From Rhyacophila brunnea (lineage: Eukaryota > Arthropoda > Insecta > Trichoptera > Rhyacophilidae), in assembly GCA_022495005.1 (NCBI GenBank), contig JAGYXB010000509.1:310001-374000 (forward strand): DNA of 64,000 nucleotides. The letters run 5' to 3'. This document shows positions 1-12,614 of this stretch, piece after piece. The notes under the pieces are model-generated. The model had not been told where the DNA came from. It searched no databases and worked only from the letters and a program-made list of their open reading frames with translations. The position numbers were made by a program, and so were the translations under genes. The first letter of the stretch is position 1. Every line of letters starts with the position of its first letter.

Positions 1-84
1 AAATGTTTTTTTTTGAATTATTTAATTGTTTCTTTGTTAAACACCACGACAGGCCGTGAAGCCTAATTAGAGTGACAAAACTCC

Positions 85-200
85 CAGGCTTGAGAAATTT
101 ACATATTAGATTATGTACATATTCTTTGACCTTACCGGATTAAACCCGGAGCTTCCAGATGGAAGGCCAGCGCCTTACGCACTGCACCCAGATACAAAAA
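85..200 (-). repeat. tRNA-derived SINE fragment
   Basis: Read on the minus strand, this has a tRNA-like head with GTGCAGTGCGTAAGGCGCTGG (box A area) and GGGTTTAATCC (weak box B). A body follows with the words CCCAGGCTTG. The same head type and CCAGGCTTGG word occur in the copy at 56708-56965, so it is the same SINE family, heavily decayed here. It is not a working tRNA: acceptor stem pairing is absent. Confidence 0.5.
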
Positions 201-204
201 CAAA

Positions 205-640
205 GCTAAATAATTACAAGATAAAAATAACTTTTTATATACAACGTTGAATTATTATGCTCAATATGCTCAAACTTGTACTTGATATGAAGTAAATAAA
301 AAACAAGCAAACAAATATAGAATACCGAAATGTCATTTTGACATTTCATTTTGATTTTCATAGTAACGCACGTATATATTAATAATTTAGTTGCTAGGAC
401 GACCCCCCTAGCAACCAATAATAGTGGATTGGATTACGGTTTTCTTCCGAAATAACTTTTCATACAAAACAGAATTAACTAAAAATGAATTCAATTCTAC
501 TTAAAGATGGCTAAAAGTATTAAAAGAATGCATTGGCATCGTGTTCTGATATATTCTAAAAGTTTTAAATGTCTAGCTAGTCGGGAAGTTAGTTAAAAGT
601 ACGAGGTAATAAAAACGTTGTAAATAAAAAATACGGATAA
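205..640 (-). repeat. Dispersed repeat, inverted copy of 40425-40915
   Basis: Reverse-complement similarity runs through most of this stretch with 40425-40915. Shared words include AATAATTACAAGATAAAA, GAAATGTCA...TGACATTTC, TTAATAATTTAGTTGCTA, CAGAATTAACT, AATGCATT and CTAGCTAG. It looks like a non-autonomous element of about 0.45 kb. No coding capacity or clear ends could be fixed. Confidence 0.6.
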
Positions 641-1204
641 AGAAACTATGTGAAAAGATCTTCACGTCCGCAATAAAACACCGCAAATTGTATGTAATAA
701 CTACAGTACAGGATTAATATTATACAAATTCAATAAACAATCAATTCAAAAACTGCTCTATTTATTATGCAAACTTTGTAAACTAACTAAAATGATACCA
801 GAGCCTTTGTCATGTTACATTAACAATAATTTATTCAACACTCTCCATAAACCACATAATATTCTCATGTGTTCCTTTTTTAGATATAGATTTACTTAGA
901 TAAATTATTATTATCACTTATGTAGACAAATATATACATGTATTGTATTGACTTCTTTGTCTAAATACGCCAAATCATGTACTGCCAAATAATGGCCTGT
1001 CACTCGCACGCTTAGCAATCCATAAATTAATTTTCCATCAATACGTAAACCTAATTTAGATCGTAGCGATGAATTTAATGTGAAGTCAATCTAAAATTGT
1101 GCGAAATATAACAAAATATTAATTATATATTATGTTGTTAATATTATTACTCATATAAATCGTTGAAGTTCATTATTACCACGTTTATTTGATATCAATT
1201 TTTT
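641..1204. other. A+T-rich stretch, nothing recognised
   Basis: No ORF of note, no inverted repeat and no known repeat word was seen. It reads as ordinary unique or fully decayed intergenic or intronic DNA. Confidence 0.5.
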
Positions 1205-1445
1205 TCCGACCATGTCCGATCCTAATAAGATCATATGGGCCTCCACAGAGTAGAGGTTTGTATTAACAGATTTTGTTTTTTACGAGAAATGGATGTCAGC
1301 CACTTGCTTAACCTATTAGGTCCATACCCTGACTCACACACAAACTGAAAAACATAATGTGTACTTGCCAGACCCAGGATTCGAACCTGGGACCCACGGC
1401 GTGATAGTCCAACGCTTAAGCCGCGCGGCCACCGTGGGTGTCAAA
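1205..1445 (-). repeat. tRNA-derived SINE, best-preserved head
   Basis: On the minus strand the element starts with a tRNA-like head near 1440. It has GGTGGCCGCGCGGCTTAAGCG (box A region) and a canonical box B, GGTTCGAATCC, at about 1378-1388 whose T-arm (CCAGG/CCTGG) pairs perfectly. The body carries the family words for AAATGGATGTCAGCCACTTGC and CCTATTAGGTCCATAC. It ends near 1205 in a segment reading CCGATCCTAATAAGATCATA on the plus strand. Part of the head's 5' end is repeated directly at 1440-1462. Related copies lie at 3330-3535, 41245-41380 and 53738-53912. Confidence 0.75.
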
Positions 1446-1659
1446 ACCGCGGTCACCGTGGGTGGGGGCCTTGATGTTAATATTGATAGTAAATACAGCG
1501 GGACTTAAAATTCTACTCCCTCCAGCAAAAAATAGTATTATTTCGCTTTCATCTATTTATGTTTATACTATAGTTATCATTATCAACTGGGGCCGATCAA
1601 CAGCTGGCTGAAGGTCTCCACTGGCACTATTCATGTTTCCTGCCGCGTACATCCACCCA

Positions 1660-1890
1660 CCAAACTTGACGAGTTGGTTGATCCAGTAGATTTTAGAACG
1701 GGCAACTGTAGTCGTTTAGGCCTTGTCCAGATGGTACGATTTGACTCGCGTGCATTCCAGGTACATGTGAACTCATTGAGCCGTCCACATGAACTCGCGA
1801 CGTATCACGTCTGGCGCGCGGTCGAGGTACAGATGAATTTATTGATCCGTCCACATACACTCGCGGCGTATTGCGGATAGACATGCGTCA
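1660..1890. repeat. Decayed 66-bp minisatellite, open on both strands
   Basis: A G+C-richer block holds two clear tandem units. Both start AGGTACA (at 1759 and 1825), and both contain TTGA.CCGTCCACAT and ACTCGCG.CGTAT. A weaker third unit lies upstream near 1667. The period is 66 bp, a multiple of three, so reading frames stay open: 68 codons on plus and 63 on minus, where the minus frame repeats RV.VDGS. Whether either frame is used is unknown; a transposon-derived minisatellite is the simpler reading. Confidence 0.5.
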
Positions 1891-1894
1891 TCTG

Positions 1895-3325
1895 GACTGT
1901 GTAACTGCATGTCTCTAGAGGTTGTCTATTATTGGTGCGACATATTCTTTTTATGACTATTTTATCAGCTTAGTAAGCTTGCGTAATTTTGTCCGCCAGG
2001 AGTTAGATTTTTTAAAATAAAACTGTGACATTAAAAAGAGAACGACTAAAATGATGTATTTAATTCAACATAATCATTTGTGGCCCAACAACCCGTGATG
2101 GGACAAGTCGTCTTATCTAGTTTGGCATACTCTCCGCTTTCATCTTTAATCAGGAATTATATTATTATAATAATAAATAGGAAATATTTAAAATATAATA
2201 ATATATATCTAGTCAAGAGTTTTCAAACAAATATTCAACTCATTAAATGTATTGTTCCTTTGATATCAATCGTTGCCCTGTAACAGTTTGAAACCATTCC
2301 GATTTCGCACCGACCACAAAATTACTCTTAAAGTTTTAAATAACTGCGCACAGATTTATTAGGCTTTAGACATAAGATCCCGGAAGTTTCAAGATATATA
2401 TCGACGTGCCCTAGAAAAACCATGATAAGTCTGAAAATAGCGTTTTAAGTTTTATTAGCTTTTTATAATATCATATTTTTTGTGCATGTCCTGTAAAAAT
2501 TTCAGGTCTCTAGCATAAAAATTGACAAAGTTAGGTTTTCGACAGTGGTGCTCTATATCTACATATCGCATCGACCAAATTTGTGTTCACATAAATATCC
2601 GAGGAGCATAGTCATATATCAATAAAAAAAGTGTACTGCGTTTTATTTTACGAGTAAGAAGGTTGTTATACTGGCAATAACAGTCTTTAACGGAGATCCT
2701 AATATACGGCATGGTTTATATTGACGTATCACATTAGTTTTGAAAAATATATTGGCTTATCTTCGGAAAATATTGGAATTTGCAGTAGGTAAATGCAGTT
2801 TTAGTTAAAAAGCTACTCACTAGTCACTAGTACTAGTGTTTTATTATCAAAATATTATATTATTGAATATAAAACAAACAAAATAGAAAAGAATTATTTT
2901 GTACTAATATATGTAGGTACTTTTACTATACTAGGACACAGTAATAATGTTTAAATATTGATTATTCATTATATTGATTCATCAGCCAATTTTAATCCAC
3001 CGCAAAATAAAGACCTCCACAAGCTTTCTTCGACTATTTTCGGTTAATTACTCTTCTACTTAGATACCCAAAAACAATGTTGTAGGTAATGTTTAAGTTT
3101 GAAATTGTTATATTATTTGATATTAAACAAATATCCAATAGAAAACGATATGGATATATCATTATAATAATTCACTGTTTCAATTATTTAGATGAGTAAA
3201 AAAGTATGTAATTATAAATAAACTTAATTTAAATAAATACCCAGCAGAAAACGACATATTTTAATTAAATATAATTACCTATCACTAGAAAACAAATTGT
3301 TTTGCAATTAAAAATGTACCCACCT
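1895..3325. other. No gene seen; one arm of a distant inverted pair
   Basis: A+T-rich with no supported gene. Positions 2385-2438 contain TCGACG followed by CCCTAGAAAAACCATGATAA. This is repeated in inverted orientation at 6058-6115. Confidence 0.45.
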
Positions 3326-3329
3326 AAAA

Positions 3330-3535
3330 TATCCGATCATGTCCGATCATAATGAGGCCCCCCACAGATTGGGGAACAGGTTTTGTTTTTACGAGAAATG
3401 GATGTCAGCCACTTGCTCAACCTATTAGGTACGTACTCTGACTCCGACCACAAATTGAAAAAACAATTTGTATCTATTTTTCAGACCCATGATTCAAACT
3501 CGGAACCCACGATGTTATAGGCCGATGCTTATACC
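3330..3535 (-). repeat. tRNA-derived SINE copy
   Basis: Same family as 1205-1445. It carries the GAAATGGATGTCAGCCACTT and CTCAACCTATTAGGT words and a degraded box B (GATTCAAACTCGG on plus). It is older than the 1205 copy judging by the substitutions, and the head is truncated near 3535. Confidence 0.7.
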
Positions 3536-3539
3536 TATA

Positions 3540-6500
3540 ATATTATGTTTTAACTTCAAAAAATTATTTTATTTTCGGTACAGTATGACACATTTTGATT
3601 AAATTAGTCTTGTACATCGATAATAACAACCAGGCAGTATTTTCATGTTTAAATTACAAAATATTTTATTATTTAAAAGGAAGGACTTATCTAGCTAGCA
3701 AATACAAGAGAGTTTATTTTATTATTCTCTTAGTAAAATTCTTACTAATTACGGAATAATATTTATGACTTAAGAAAGTGAAAAAATCATTTTTATTACT
3801 CTTTCAAATGGTGAGAATTTCCGAAAGGCTTACTAATTGATTTGTACACATTGGGACCAACTTAAGCTCATTGTAAAACTTAAATACGTCCGACGTGCTA
3901 ATTTTATGTTTGCAATAATATAAAAGGGTATATATTATTATTACTTTGTACATTGAATGTTTCTCGAAAAAGAGCTCTGTGGATTATAAATTATTATTAC
4001 ATGTCGGTCACCTAAAAGAAAAGATTAGCCGGGTTTTTTGAAAACTTATTTTATCTATTATTTTCAATAGAATTTTACCGAAAAACGTGTATAATAGTCA
4101 GTTTATGAATCATTTATTGTTGTCTAGAATCTAGGTAAATAATATGTATGAGATGGATTAACATATTGTGGTATCCCCGGTAGGTATAATATCAAACAAA
4201 ATATCAATTGGTTTTGAAAAATCTAGTACCTACTCTCATATATACTTACCTCGTATTAATTTATTAAATATGATTGTTTTAAAATATGAAAACTAGCATA
4301 AATAGTAATTACTATTTTTTATCTAAGTTAAATCGGTCGGAGTTATATAGATCGATCAAAATAGTAAGTTAAATAAAGTGCTATGAATGATAATTGATAT
4401 TAAACTATGTTTTTTTGAGAAAGTATTTAATAAAACTCTACGTAATTGATTAGATTAGATAACAATATAATGTATCATTTAAAGAAAATACTAGTTAAAG
4501 CCAACCGTTTAGAAAAATGCAGATTCGTACCACGATTATTTAAATTTTAAACTAAATATTACAATGTTGGGGAGGTACATATTTATTTTATCTTTCCAAA
4601 TAAATTATTGCAATCATGACACCTCGTATTAATTAACATAACTGAGTTCAATTAAGACGTACTTATACTGATGTTTCATGATTTATGTTGACAATTAAAT
4701 ATAATTCAACTATGTTTACTAATCGATAATTAAACTCATATCAACAATAAACATTAGAAAAACAAAACGAAAGTTAATATGATCACTGTATCAGTATTTA
4801 TAAGCTTTTAATTACAATGTTACAAGATCAATTACAGAAAGATATTATGTTGCAAAAATTGAATTGAAAAAAGTGAAAAGAAGGTAGGTACTGAAAAGGT
4901 TATCACTCTTGCTACAGCAGAACTACATAATGTTGTATCAATGTTATTTTAGATAGGTAATTACCTAATCGTGATTATAGAATGTGTATGTAATACAAGC
5001 CTAGTATAAATTTTATATAAATTTAACTTCTGCTGATGAACATTTTAATAATGCGATCTCATTTGATAACGAAAGTGAATTCAGCTGTCTTTAAATAATA
5101 ATTATTAGGTTATAAATAACATTTTCCTTAGGTTTATTAGTATTAAAATTTTTGAAACTAATAAACCTACTTAAATATATTTTTCCAACATTTCGATGCA
5201 TTGGTAGGTACATTTGTGCCAAATTGTTATGTATAATATTATATTCCACTAGTTATTTAATATTTTTGTATTTTTGTATTGAACAATTAAATTAAAATTG
5301 TTCTAGCGATATACATGACCATTAACATTACATTGTTTTTTTCTATCTATTCTATATTTTTAATGAAAAATTTGTTACGAAGTAGGTATAAAAATAGATA
5401 TTTTATTGATGGTGTAGTAAGTAGTGTTATGTACTAATTTCCTCATAACTTCTTTATTATTCCATTATACACATTTTTCTTGGATGTTTATTATTTCGTA
5501 ATGTACATATTCTGATTATTTATAAAAATATCAATAATAATTTGCAAAAAAACATAAAAAGTCATACTTAAATACATTTAAATTATAAAAACTCCGTATA
5601 AATATATATATATATCAATATGTCCCTATATCCCTTGTTAAGATTTTATAGACACGCTGTACTATTTCGAGTTAAATATTGCGCAATGTCAATTTTTCCG
5701 TAAAAGAGCGTTATAAATATAGTTGTAATTAATAAAATCGTATGGAGTAAGAAAAATGCGACGTAAAATAAGGTTTCTATCTCAGAATATGAATGTGTTA
5801 TGCGGAGTCAGTAATCTATTTCGTCCGCGCAAAAGCATGTTGAATCAAGTCAAAATATAAAGTGCGTAATATTATTCCAAATAAAAACGATTTTTGGACA
5901 TTATCTCAGCTGTTAATTAATGAATCACCATTAAATTTTGATAGGAATATAGACCATAAAATGGTCTATCTGATTTACTTAAATAAGATAAGAAAAAACT
6001 TACTCATTTTATATGATGAATTTAATAGCGTAAATATTTTAGTTTTTTAGCTCTCCTGAACATTTATGATTTTAGACTTATCATGGTTTTTCCTGGGGCC
6101 GTCGATATATTAAAACTTTGCAAGAAGTTGTATTTAATACCTCAACAGCAATCGATAAATTTAATATTACAAAAGTTTGGTTTACAACTAAAATCATACT
6201 GACAGAAATATATTATTGCCACATTGTTGTTAATAATTATTATCAAGATACATAAGTGAAATCCTTCGAGAGACAGAATTCGTCATTGTAATATGGGTCT
6301 GGGCATTATCCCTGTGCTCTACTGATTTTCAGAAACTGACTGAGCGTAAATAATACTCTTGCCAAAATGTATGAAAATGGAAAATAGAGGGGCTAGTTTA
6401 ATCACGAACAGTCTAGAGTCTATGATGAGTTGGTTATCGTTAAGTTTGTAAATATCTGTGGCAAATCGGGATGAAGCAATTTCCATGATGATATCACCAA

Positions 6501-7240
6501 AGTATCTCTCTATAAGGGAGACTATTGAGTTGAAACAGATTTAATTTAACAACGGTTTACTCTACCTGTTTTCTTATTTGTTTAGATTTAAAACTCATGA
6601 GAAGAAAACTGAGCCATGAGGCAATATGTAAAAAGCAAGGTTCCCTTTAATTTATCTACTATATGTATGGATAGTAAAGTCATAAATATCCACACTTCTT
6701 GCGTAGATGAATTAACTCGTCAAATTATTATACCACGAATGAAAGTACCTACGTAAGAAGGAAGTGTTGAATAATATTATTACCCAATTTTAATGCGTTA
6801 TCTCTTTAGGGTCCAGAATGTCAATCGATTACATTTATTTATAATATTACAATCTGTTTTAACATATCTTTCTTCAAATTAAAAATATGAAAAATAAAAT
6901 AATGTGACAACATTTGTCATGTGATGTACTAAAGATTTGGGAGAGTAATGTTTAAGTCTGTATTATAGCGGTATTACCTGTCTATAGTAGGCTTTGTGTA
7001 GTTTTGGAAATTGACCTTTATTACAATGTAGATACAGTTCGCTTCATAATCACTTTTATACATATTTATATATTTAGGAAAGAGCTTTTGACGGACTCGG
7101 GTGACTACGTTTGAATAGAAGTGATCGTTTATGTGGGCCCTTTTATTTTTCATACACAGCGTTCATTTAATGCGTCAAAAATTCTACGTATGAAGCGGAC
7201 AAACAAAGGAAGTTATATAAAATAAATGCATAATATTTTT
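3540..7240. other. Long A+T-rich region without a recognised gene
   Basis: Only short chance ORFs are present, for example 62 codons at 5862-6050. The single structured item is the inverted partner (6058-6115) of 2385-2438. A (TA)n run lies near 5600. Nothing else supports a gene or element. Confidence 0.45.
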
Positions 7241-7245
7241 TGAAA

Positions 7246-7608
7246 TCATGTATGAAGATGAAACCGTGTATTTTTATTTAATGTTGATACGTAAACTTTA
7301 CGTGATTCAGTTGAAATTGGTAGGCGTGTCTGTGATTTAGTTTTACCGAGGCGCAAATAATGAAACATATCTTTGTTCTTAACTTTTGAAATGTCAAGGC
7401 CGAGTAAGATGGACTTTGTATGTGAATTTTCCGCGAAAAGTTTTAATAATAAATAAAGGATTCGTGGCAGGCGGCAATTCATTTTCGATTTCTCGTTAAC
7501 GGGCGCAGGTGTGCCAACCGGCAGCCGAATGCTTACCAACCCCCCCGAATAATAAATACAAATTGAAACATATGGGATGATGCTTTCTAAACTGTGATAC
7601 TCAATCAA
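7246..7608 (-). other. G+C-richer block with an unrecognised 120-codon ORF
   Basis: The minus strand is open for 120 codons, long for this composition, but the product matches no family I know and the codon choice looks random at both ends. The core, about 7490-7560, is clearly richer in G+C than its surroundings and reads on plus as GTGCCAACCGGCAGCCGAAT. On minus it contains a GTAAGC donor-like site. It could be an exon piece, a conserved non-coding block or chance. I cannot choose between these from one sequence. Confidence 0.25.
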
Positions 7609-7611
7609 TTA

Positions 7612-9144
7612 CGTTATGCATGCCAAAGAAAGAGATTTGTCGAGATTTTAATAAAAATATCAACTATTTTACGGCAATTTATAACTATAATATGTATCAT
7701 TGAATAGTTTATCAAAATTTAATAAATATTAAACAATTCAAATATAATTTCTACTTACAAATTGATCCGACGGCAGATATCTTATATTGATTCATATAAT
7801 ACCAGATCAGTAACTCTATGAAAACTTATATGCAAGGTGCGAGAGCATGGAAAGAGTGTCCAGTAGACTGGTGAGATGGAAACGTGGTTATACTACTCAA
7901 GCCGGAGGATCAACTGCACTAAAAAAACTACTCTAGTATAGTTTTTTTTAGTAGGATCAGAGGTTCTCTAGTGGAGTTTTTGCATTTATATAAAATAGCA
8001 GATTTAAGTATGAAAAGTTCTGATCGGAGCATATCTAAACTCAATGTGCTGAATGTACTGAAATACATCTTGCCTGTACTTAGTGGAATAAACAAAGGCA
8101 TTATAAAACCCTATCTTGTTTCGGTGAAGCAGATCCGTATCGATTGATTTAATATGGAGACATTTATGTAGGTGTTTTGCTGGATAACACAATATCATTC
8201 TTGCTCCATGCCTAGACATATGTGTCTAAAGTCAAAGTATTCTACTGTTGGGATTTTTTTAGCTCGCTGTATAACCAAAGTCTTATTTTAAGAGCTCTTA
8301 GAATATCTTACGATGCCATATTCATGAGCATCGATATATAGTGAAAAAAATAGGTACCACAGCTAATTAATAGATTAGCTGCTAATTATTTTACACTACA
8401 CTACAATACTCTTATGTTATGAAACTGCATTGTAATGGAAAAGCCTTTCATTAAAATTACAAACTTTTAAATAATTTTATTGAGGTCCTGACTTCAACCC
8501 ACTGTCATATTGTCCCTAGTGTTACAAAATTACAAGTGTTTTTTTATATAATGAACCATCATGTAAAATCGTAATATAGTACGTAAATCAGTAATTGTAG
8601 CAATATATATAAAATAGTTAGCCATTTAAAAAATATATAACCAATATATTGGATTCCACCAATGGACGTAATATATTTTTTTATCTATAATTACTAATTC
8701 AATCATACTAAAAGTATCTAGCATTGCCATACACAAAGTTCATTTTTACTCTTTGTAAAAAACTCGATAAAATGTTATTTTTTTCTTGGATTTCTAATAA
8801 TTATAAAATTCAAACTAATGGGTGATGACTGCTGTCCACGATGAATGTGTGCTTCTGAAATAGAGTGACATGCCATTAACGACTACACAATATTAAAAGG
8901 GCTCTCAAAGCTCTGTACAGACGACACAATTACGAAATTGACATCCAAAAACCTCACGTAACAAATTATTAAACAACAAAATAATTCAAAATACTACACG
9001 AAATATTTAATACTGCCGATAAAAAAGGAGAAGAAATAAATGGAGGAATACAGTAATGACAAGGTACTCAATACAAACCTCATCTAAAACTCGCAATGTT
9101 AAAAATATACTACTATAGCAAAAGAAAATTAAAAAAAAATCCAC
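7612..9144. other. No gene seen; small hairpin at 7918-7953
   Basis: A+T-rich. A short inverted repeat, ACTAAAAAAACT / AGTTTTTTTTAGT, lies at 7918-7953. No gene or known element was recognised. Confidence 0.45.
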
Positions 9145-9807
9145 TTAAGGGGGTACATGCTCAGCGTAGGTTAAAATGGAGCTTTTGTTCTATTTTAAAA
9201 GCATGATCCTGGACATACCTTAAACGTTGTAGATAATTTTTTAATATAATTTTGAAGCCTTATTATCTTTTATATTTATTTTAAACATTTGATGACTGCA
9301 TAAAGTATTTTTATTACATAAAATATTATTCTTTTAAACCTCTCGCTCTAATGTTTTAGAATATAGTCATATTTCAGTACATAAATGAGCCCATTTTTTG
9401 AATAATAAAATGGCTAATTCTTCTCAAATTTGGGATCACAGAGATTATAAATATATTTTTTTTATCTTGAATATTTCACTATATAATGTTAACATTAATT
9501 TTACTAATGGTTTTATAAATGCGTTTAAAAATTAATAAATTTAAAAAATCTTAACACCACTGCACATGGATGTACTGAAATATGACTATATTCTAAAACA
9601 TTAGATCGAGCGGTTTAAAAGAATACTATTTTATGTAATAAAAATACTTTATGCAGTCATCAAATGTTTAAAATAAATATAACGGATAATAAGGCTTCAA
9701 AATTATATAAATAGATTATCTACAACGTTTAAGGTATGTCCAGAATCATGATTTGAAAAAAGAAAAAAAGCTCCGTTTTGACCAACGCTGAGCACGTCCG
9801 CCCTTAA
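9145..9807. mobile_element. TTAA-flanked 655-bp foldback element
   Basis: The element body (9149-9803) sits between TTAA at 9145-9148 and TTAA at 9804-9807. The ends are GGGGGTACATGCTCAGCG and the complement of CGCTGAGCACGTCCGCCC. The left arm (9149 to about 9393) pairs with the right arm (about 9560-9803) over roughly 240 bp, through words such as CATTTGATGACTGCATAAAG and TTTAGAATATAGTCATATTT. TTAA targets are typical of piggyBac and Sola3 transposons, and this looks like a non-autonomous relative. There is no coding region. Solo arms occur at 36264-36527 and 62638-62950. Confidence 0.8.
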
Positions 9808-10079
9808 TCAAAATGTATAATTATGTTAATAATAACCAGTCAAAGATGCAATATTTTTGTATTATATAACTTATATATTTCAAAAGCATATGGTTTATAA
9901 TAGTATAATAAAAAAATATGATTCACATTTTTGTGATTATTGATTTTGAATCCTAACCACATTGAATTAAAGGCATTGGTTACAGCTGTTGGCGGCAAAT
10001 AATTTATTACTGTCGGCTGCTACCTAACTAGAGACGAAAAAAACCAGGAGTGGTGTTTAAATAATAATAAAAAATCGAT

Positions 10080-10255
10080 AGTTTCGGAAGCAGTGACGCG
10101 AACTTTGTTAATGGAATGATATCAGACGGCGGCACGCTACATTATTTATGGAAAATTACTTTTCCGTGGAGGATTGTCATTATCCACAGGTGTGCTACCT
10201 GTACTGTGCCGTAAAGAAATTGACCGAGTCATGTTCGGATGGAACGCCCTGCTTT
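10080..10255. promoter_or_regulatory. Candidate regulatory island
   Basis: A G+C-richer patch in A+T-rich DNA with dense recognisable motifs: a CACAGGTGTG E-box pair, TTTATGGAAAATTACTTTTCC (near-palindromic) and GTGACGCG. No frame stays open. The motif density suggests a conserved non-coding element. This is inference from composition only; no alignment was available. Confidence 0.25.
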
Positions 10256-10602
10256 TTTATATAAGTCCACATAATAATTTTATTATGCTCTATTATAAGT
10301 TGGATGTCTAGTATGAGATAATATAATTAATATTCTTTATTTACGATCGATAATGGAAGGCTAGACAAAACAATATTTTAAATAGTTAGGAAAATACCTA
10401 GAGTGCTTTATTGTATTATAAAAAATATTTTACACTTTGTATACATAATATGAGAGACGTAGTTTATTTTACGATTCGTCTATTTGATACAATAGTATAC
10501 AGGGAAAGTCACCGTGACCAATCTTGGCTGTAATGACGTGTAGTATTTATTGTTTCTTTTCAAATACTCGATGACCATTCAAAAACATTTTAAGTATTAT
10601 AG

Positions 10603-11160
10603 AACATACATAATTTTGAAAACACTTAGAAAATATATTATAACCAATAGAAAAAATCGTTTTGAAAAAAGGAAGACACCCCGCAGGAATCGAACCTGCA
10701 TCTCTCGGGTATCGCGCCCACGCACATATTCCACTATGCTAAAGGAATCATACTTAATTACGACAAACTAACTATAGGCCTAAAAATATTGTTAATAAAA
10801 AAATATTAGGAAGTTCAAGTAGGTAAGTTACAAACAAAAAATCTTGGAGTAATCCGTGACGTCGGTTAGTGATTAAAGTAATACCTAATTTGATTTCAAA
10901 TACAAAAGCCGATCGTCAAATAGTAACTCAATTCGGGAAGCGCTTTAGTGAGTATTAGAAGACTAATAGTTAAATTTTGTCGTAATTAAGTATGACTCGT
11001 TTAGCATAGTGGATTATGTGCGTGGGCGCGATACCCAACAAGATTTTTTCTATTGGTTATAATGTATTTCCTCAGAAGCGTTTTCAAAATTATGTATGTT
11101 AAATAATTAGAATGTTACATTCTTAAATATTGTGAATTATTCATTGAATAAAAAGAATCG
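10603..11160 (+). mobile_element. Foldback element carrying a tRNA-like unit (copy A)
   Basis: The left arm (10603-10768) and right arm (10976-11100) are inverted copies, beginning AACATACATAATTTTGAAAA and ending with its complement. The left arm contains an antisense tRNA-like unit (10680-10750, box B as GGAATCGAACC). The right arm holds the sense 5' half (TTTAGCATAGTGG box A ... GTGGGCGCGATACCC), and its T-arm half has been deleted. A tail after the right arm, GTGAATTATTCATTGAATAA, matches other copies. Ordinary SINEs do not have such arms. No protein is encoded. Confidence 0.7.
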
Positions 11161-11164
11161 TTAA

Positions 11165-12235
11165 TTAAAATTTTTAAGTATAGTTGAATTGGTGTCATAA
11201 TAAACATGTTATTCTAAACGTTGGCTGGCTAAAATGCGGACGCTACAAATATATGATAGTCAGTTTTGACATTTGGTTAACATATATGTCAGTGACAGAC
11301 AGTTTTGTTTTAGAAAAGAGTGTAATTGAAAATATTTAAATTTTCTATTGTAATGATTATCGTGTAACAATTATTACAACACGAATAAATTTGCTGACAT
11401 CACACCACAAGCGTTAAAGAAAAGCCTTTTTGTCTGAGATGGAAAATTTCTTGCTGTCTTGCTATTCCATAAAATTGTTCTTTTAAGCTATTTAGCCCTA
11501 AGCTGTAGAGTCTACGGCGTAGCACTAAAACGTAGACCCCTGTAGACGATAAACTTTTTTTCAAGTTTCAGTATCATGGCGTAACCACATTTTTTGTTTG
11601 TAAGTGTTAATAGAATGCCATTTAAAAATACGTGTCATCTTCTTCTTCTCGTTGGGATATATCCTTTCCTAGACTAAATTCTATCGCCACTTCTTTGCGT
11701 TCTGGAGCTTTTCTTTATTTTGTATTTTGAATCATATTAAAAACAAACCTTTTTATATATGAATGGAATCCTTAGCTGGTGGTATAGTTACTAAGGCTAA
11801 TGATTAAATTGGTTATACATAAATTGGCAAGGTAGATTAATATGTTTAATCCTATGCTCTGACGCCTGTTTGAAATTGACTAAAATGTACGTAATTAATA
11901 TTATAAATATATAAAACAAGCATTATAATGTTTATAACACGATCGTACTAGTGTACCCTTAAAATTTGGTGGAAACATTGATTCACAAAGTTCAACAATC
12001 TATGGGTCTTGGTAAGATGCCACGTTCCACATCCGTAAAATACAAAAATAGACCCTTCCAAACCTTTCCGCTACATGGAATACAAAAATAATGGATAGTG
12101 AATTGATTTATGGGTGAGGATGTTAACATGTTTAATTCTCGAGTGTGGAAAATTATGGCATAAACTGAAATACGTCTTAAAGTATATGTTATTTGTAATA
12201 GTTATGTCTATATCATAATATGCATTCAAGTGTGT
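11165..12235. other. No gene seen
   Basis: A+T-rich sequence with scattered short motifs only. No ORF, inverted repeat pair or known element word was recognised. Confidence 0.45.
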
Positions 12236-12243
12236 CACGTAAA

Positions 12244-12602
12244 CATGGGCCCCACATCGTGAAGCGGGCCCCCAGGCTGGGATGTTTGGCGGGCCCCCCT
12301 ACCTATCGCCAAGGATAAAGGCTGTGTGATGCTCAACAGTAGCGTTTTCCAAATGGTGTACGCGGTATAATTAATGTATATAGGTATTTAGTGTTTTATT
12401 ATATATTTTAATACATCCATTTGAATTATGGAGATGTCAAGTATTGACACATACTTACAAATTGTATCGTACAACCACATAATTTAAAATAGTAATATTA
12501 TTGAAGGAAAATAGCGCTTTTTTACTTTGTTATGAGTGTTTATCTCACTTATCTGGTTGACTCGCCTCGCCGGGACCCTCCTGAGCCCTTGTGGGGTCCA
12601 TG
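12244..12602. mobile_element. hAT-like MITE with perfect 8-bp target duplication
   Basis: CACGTAAA occurs exactly at 12236-12243 and again at 12603-12610. Between them the ends are CATGGGCCCCACA on the left and the complement of CATGGACCCCACA on the right. An 8-bp duplication with short imperfect TIRs is the hAT pattern. The ends are strongly G+C-rich (GGGCCCCC runs), unlike the A+T-rich middle, and there is no coding region. The perfect duplication suggests a fairly recent insertion. Confidence 0.8.
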
Positions 12603-12614
12603 CACGTAAACTAA

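Noticed and set aside
1375..1440. A functional tRNA gene
   Set aside because: A perfect T-arm but no acceptor pairing, and it continues into the SINE body shared with other copies.
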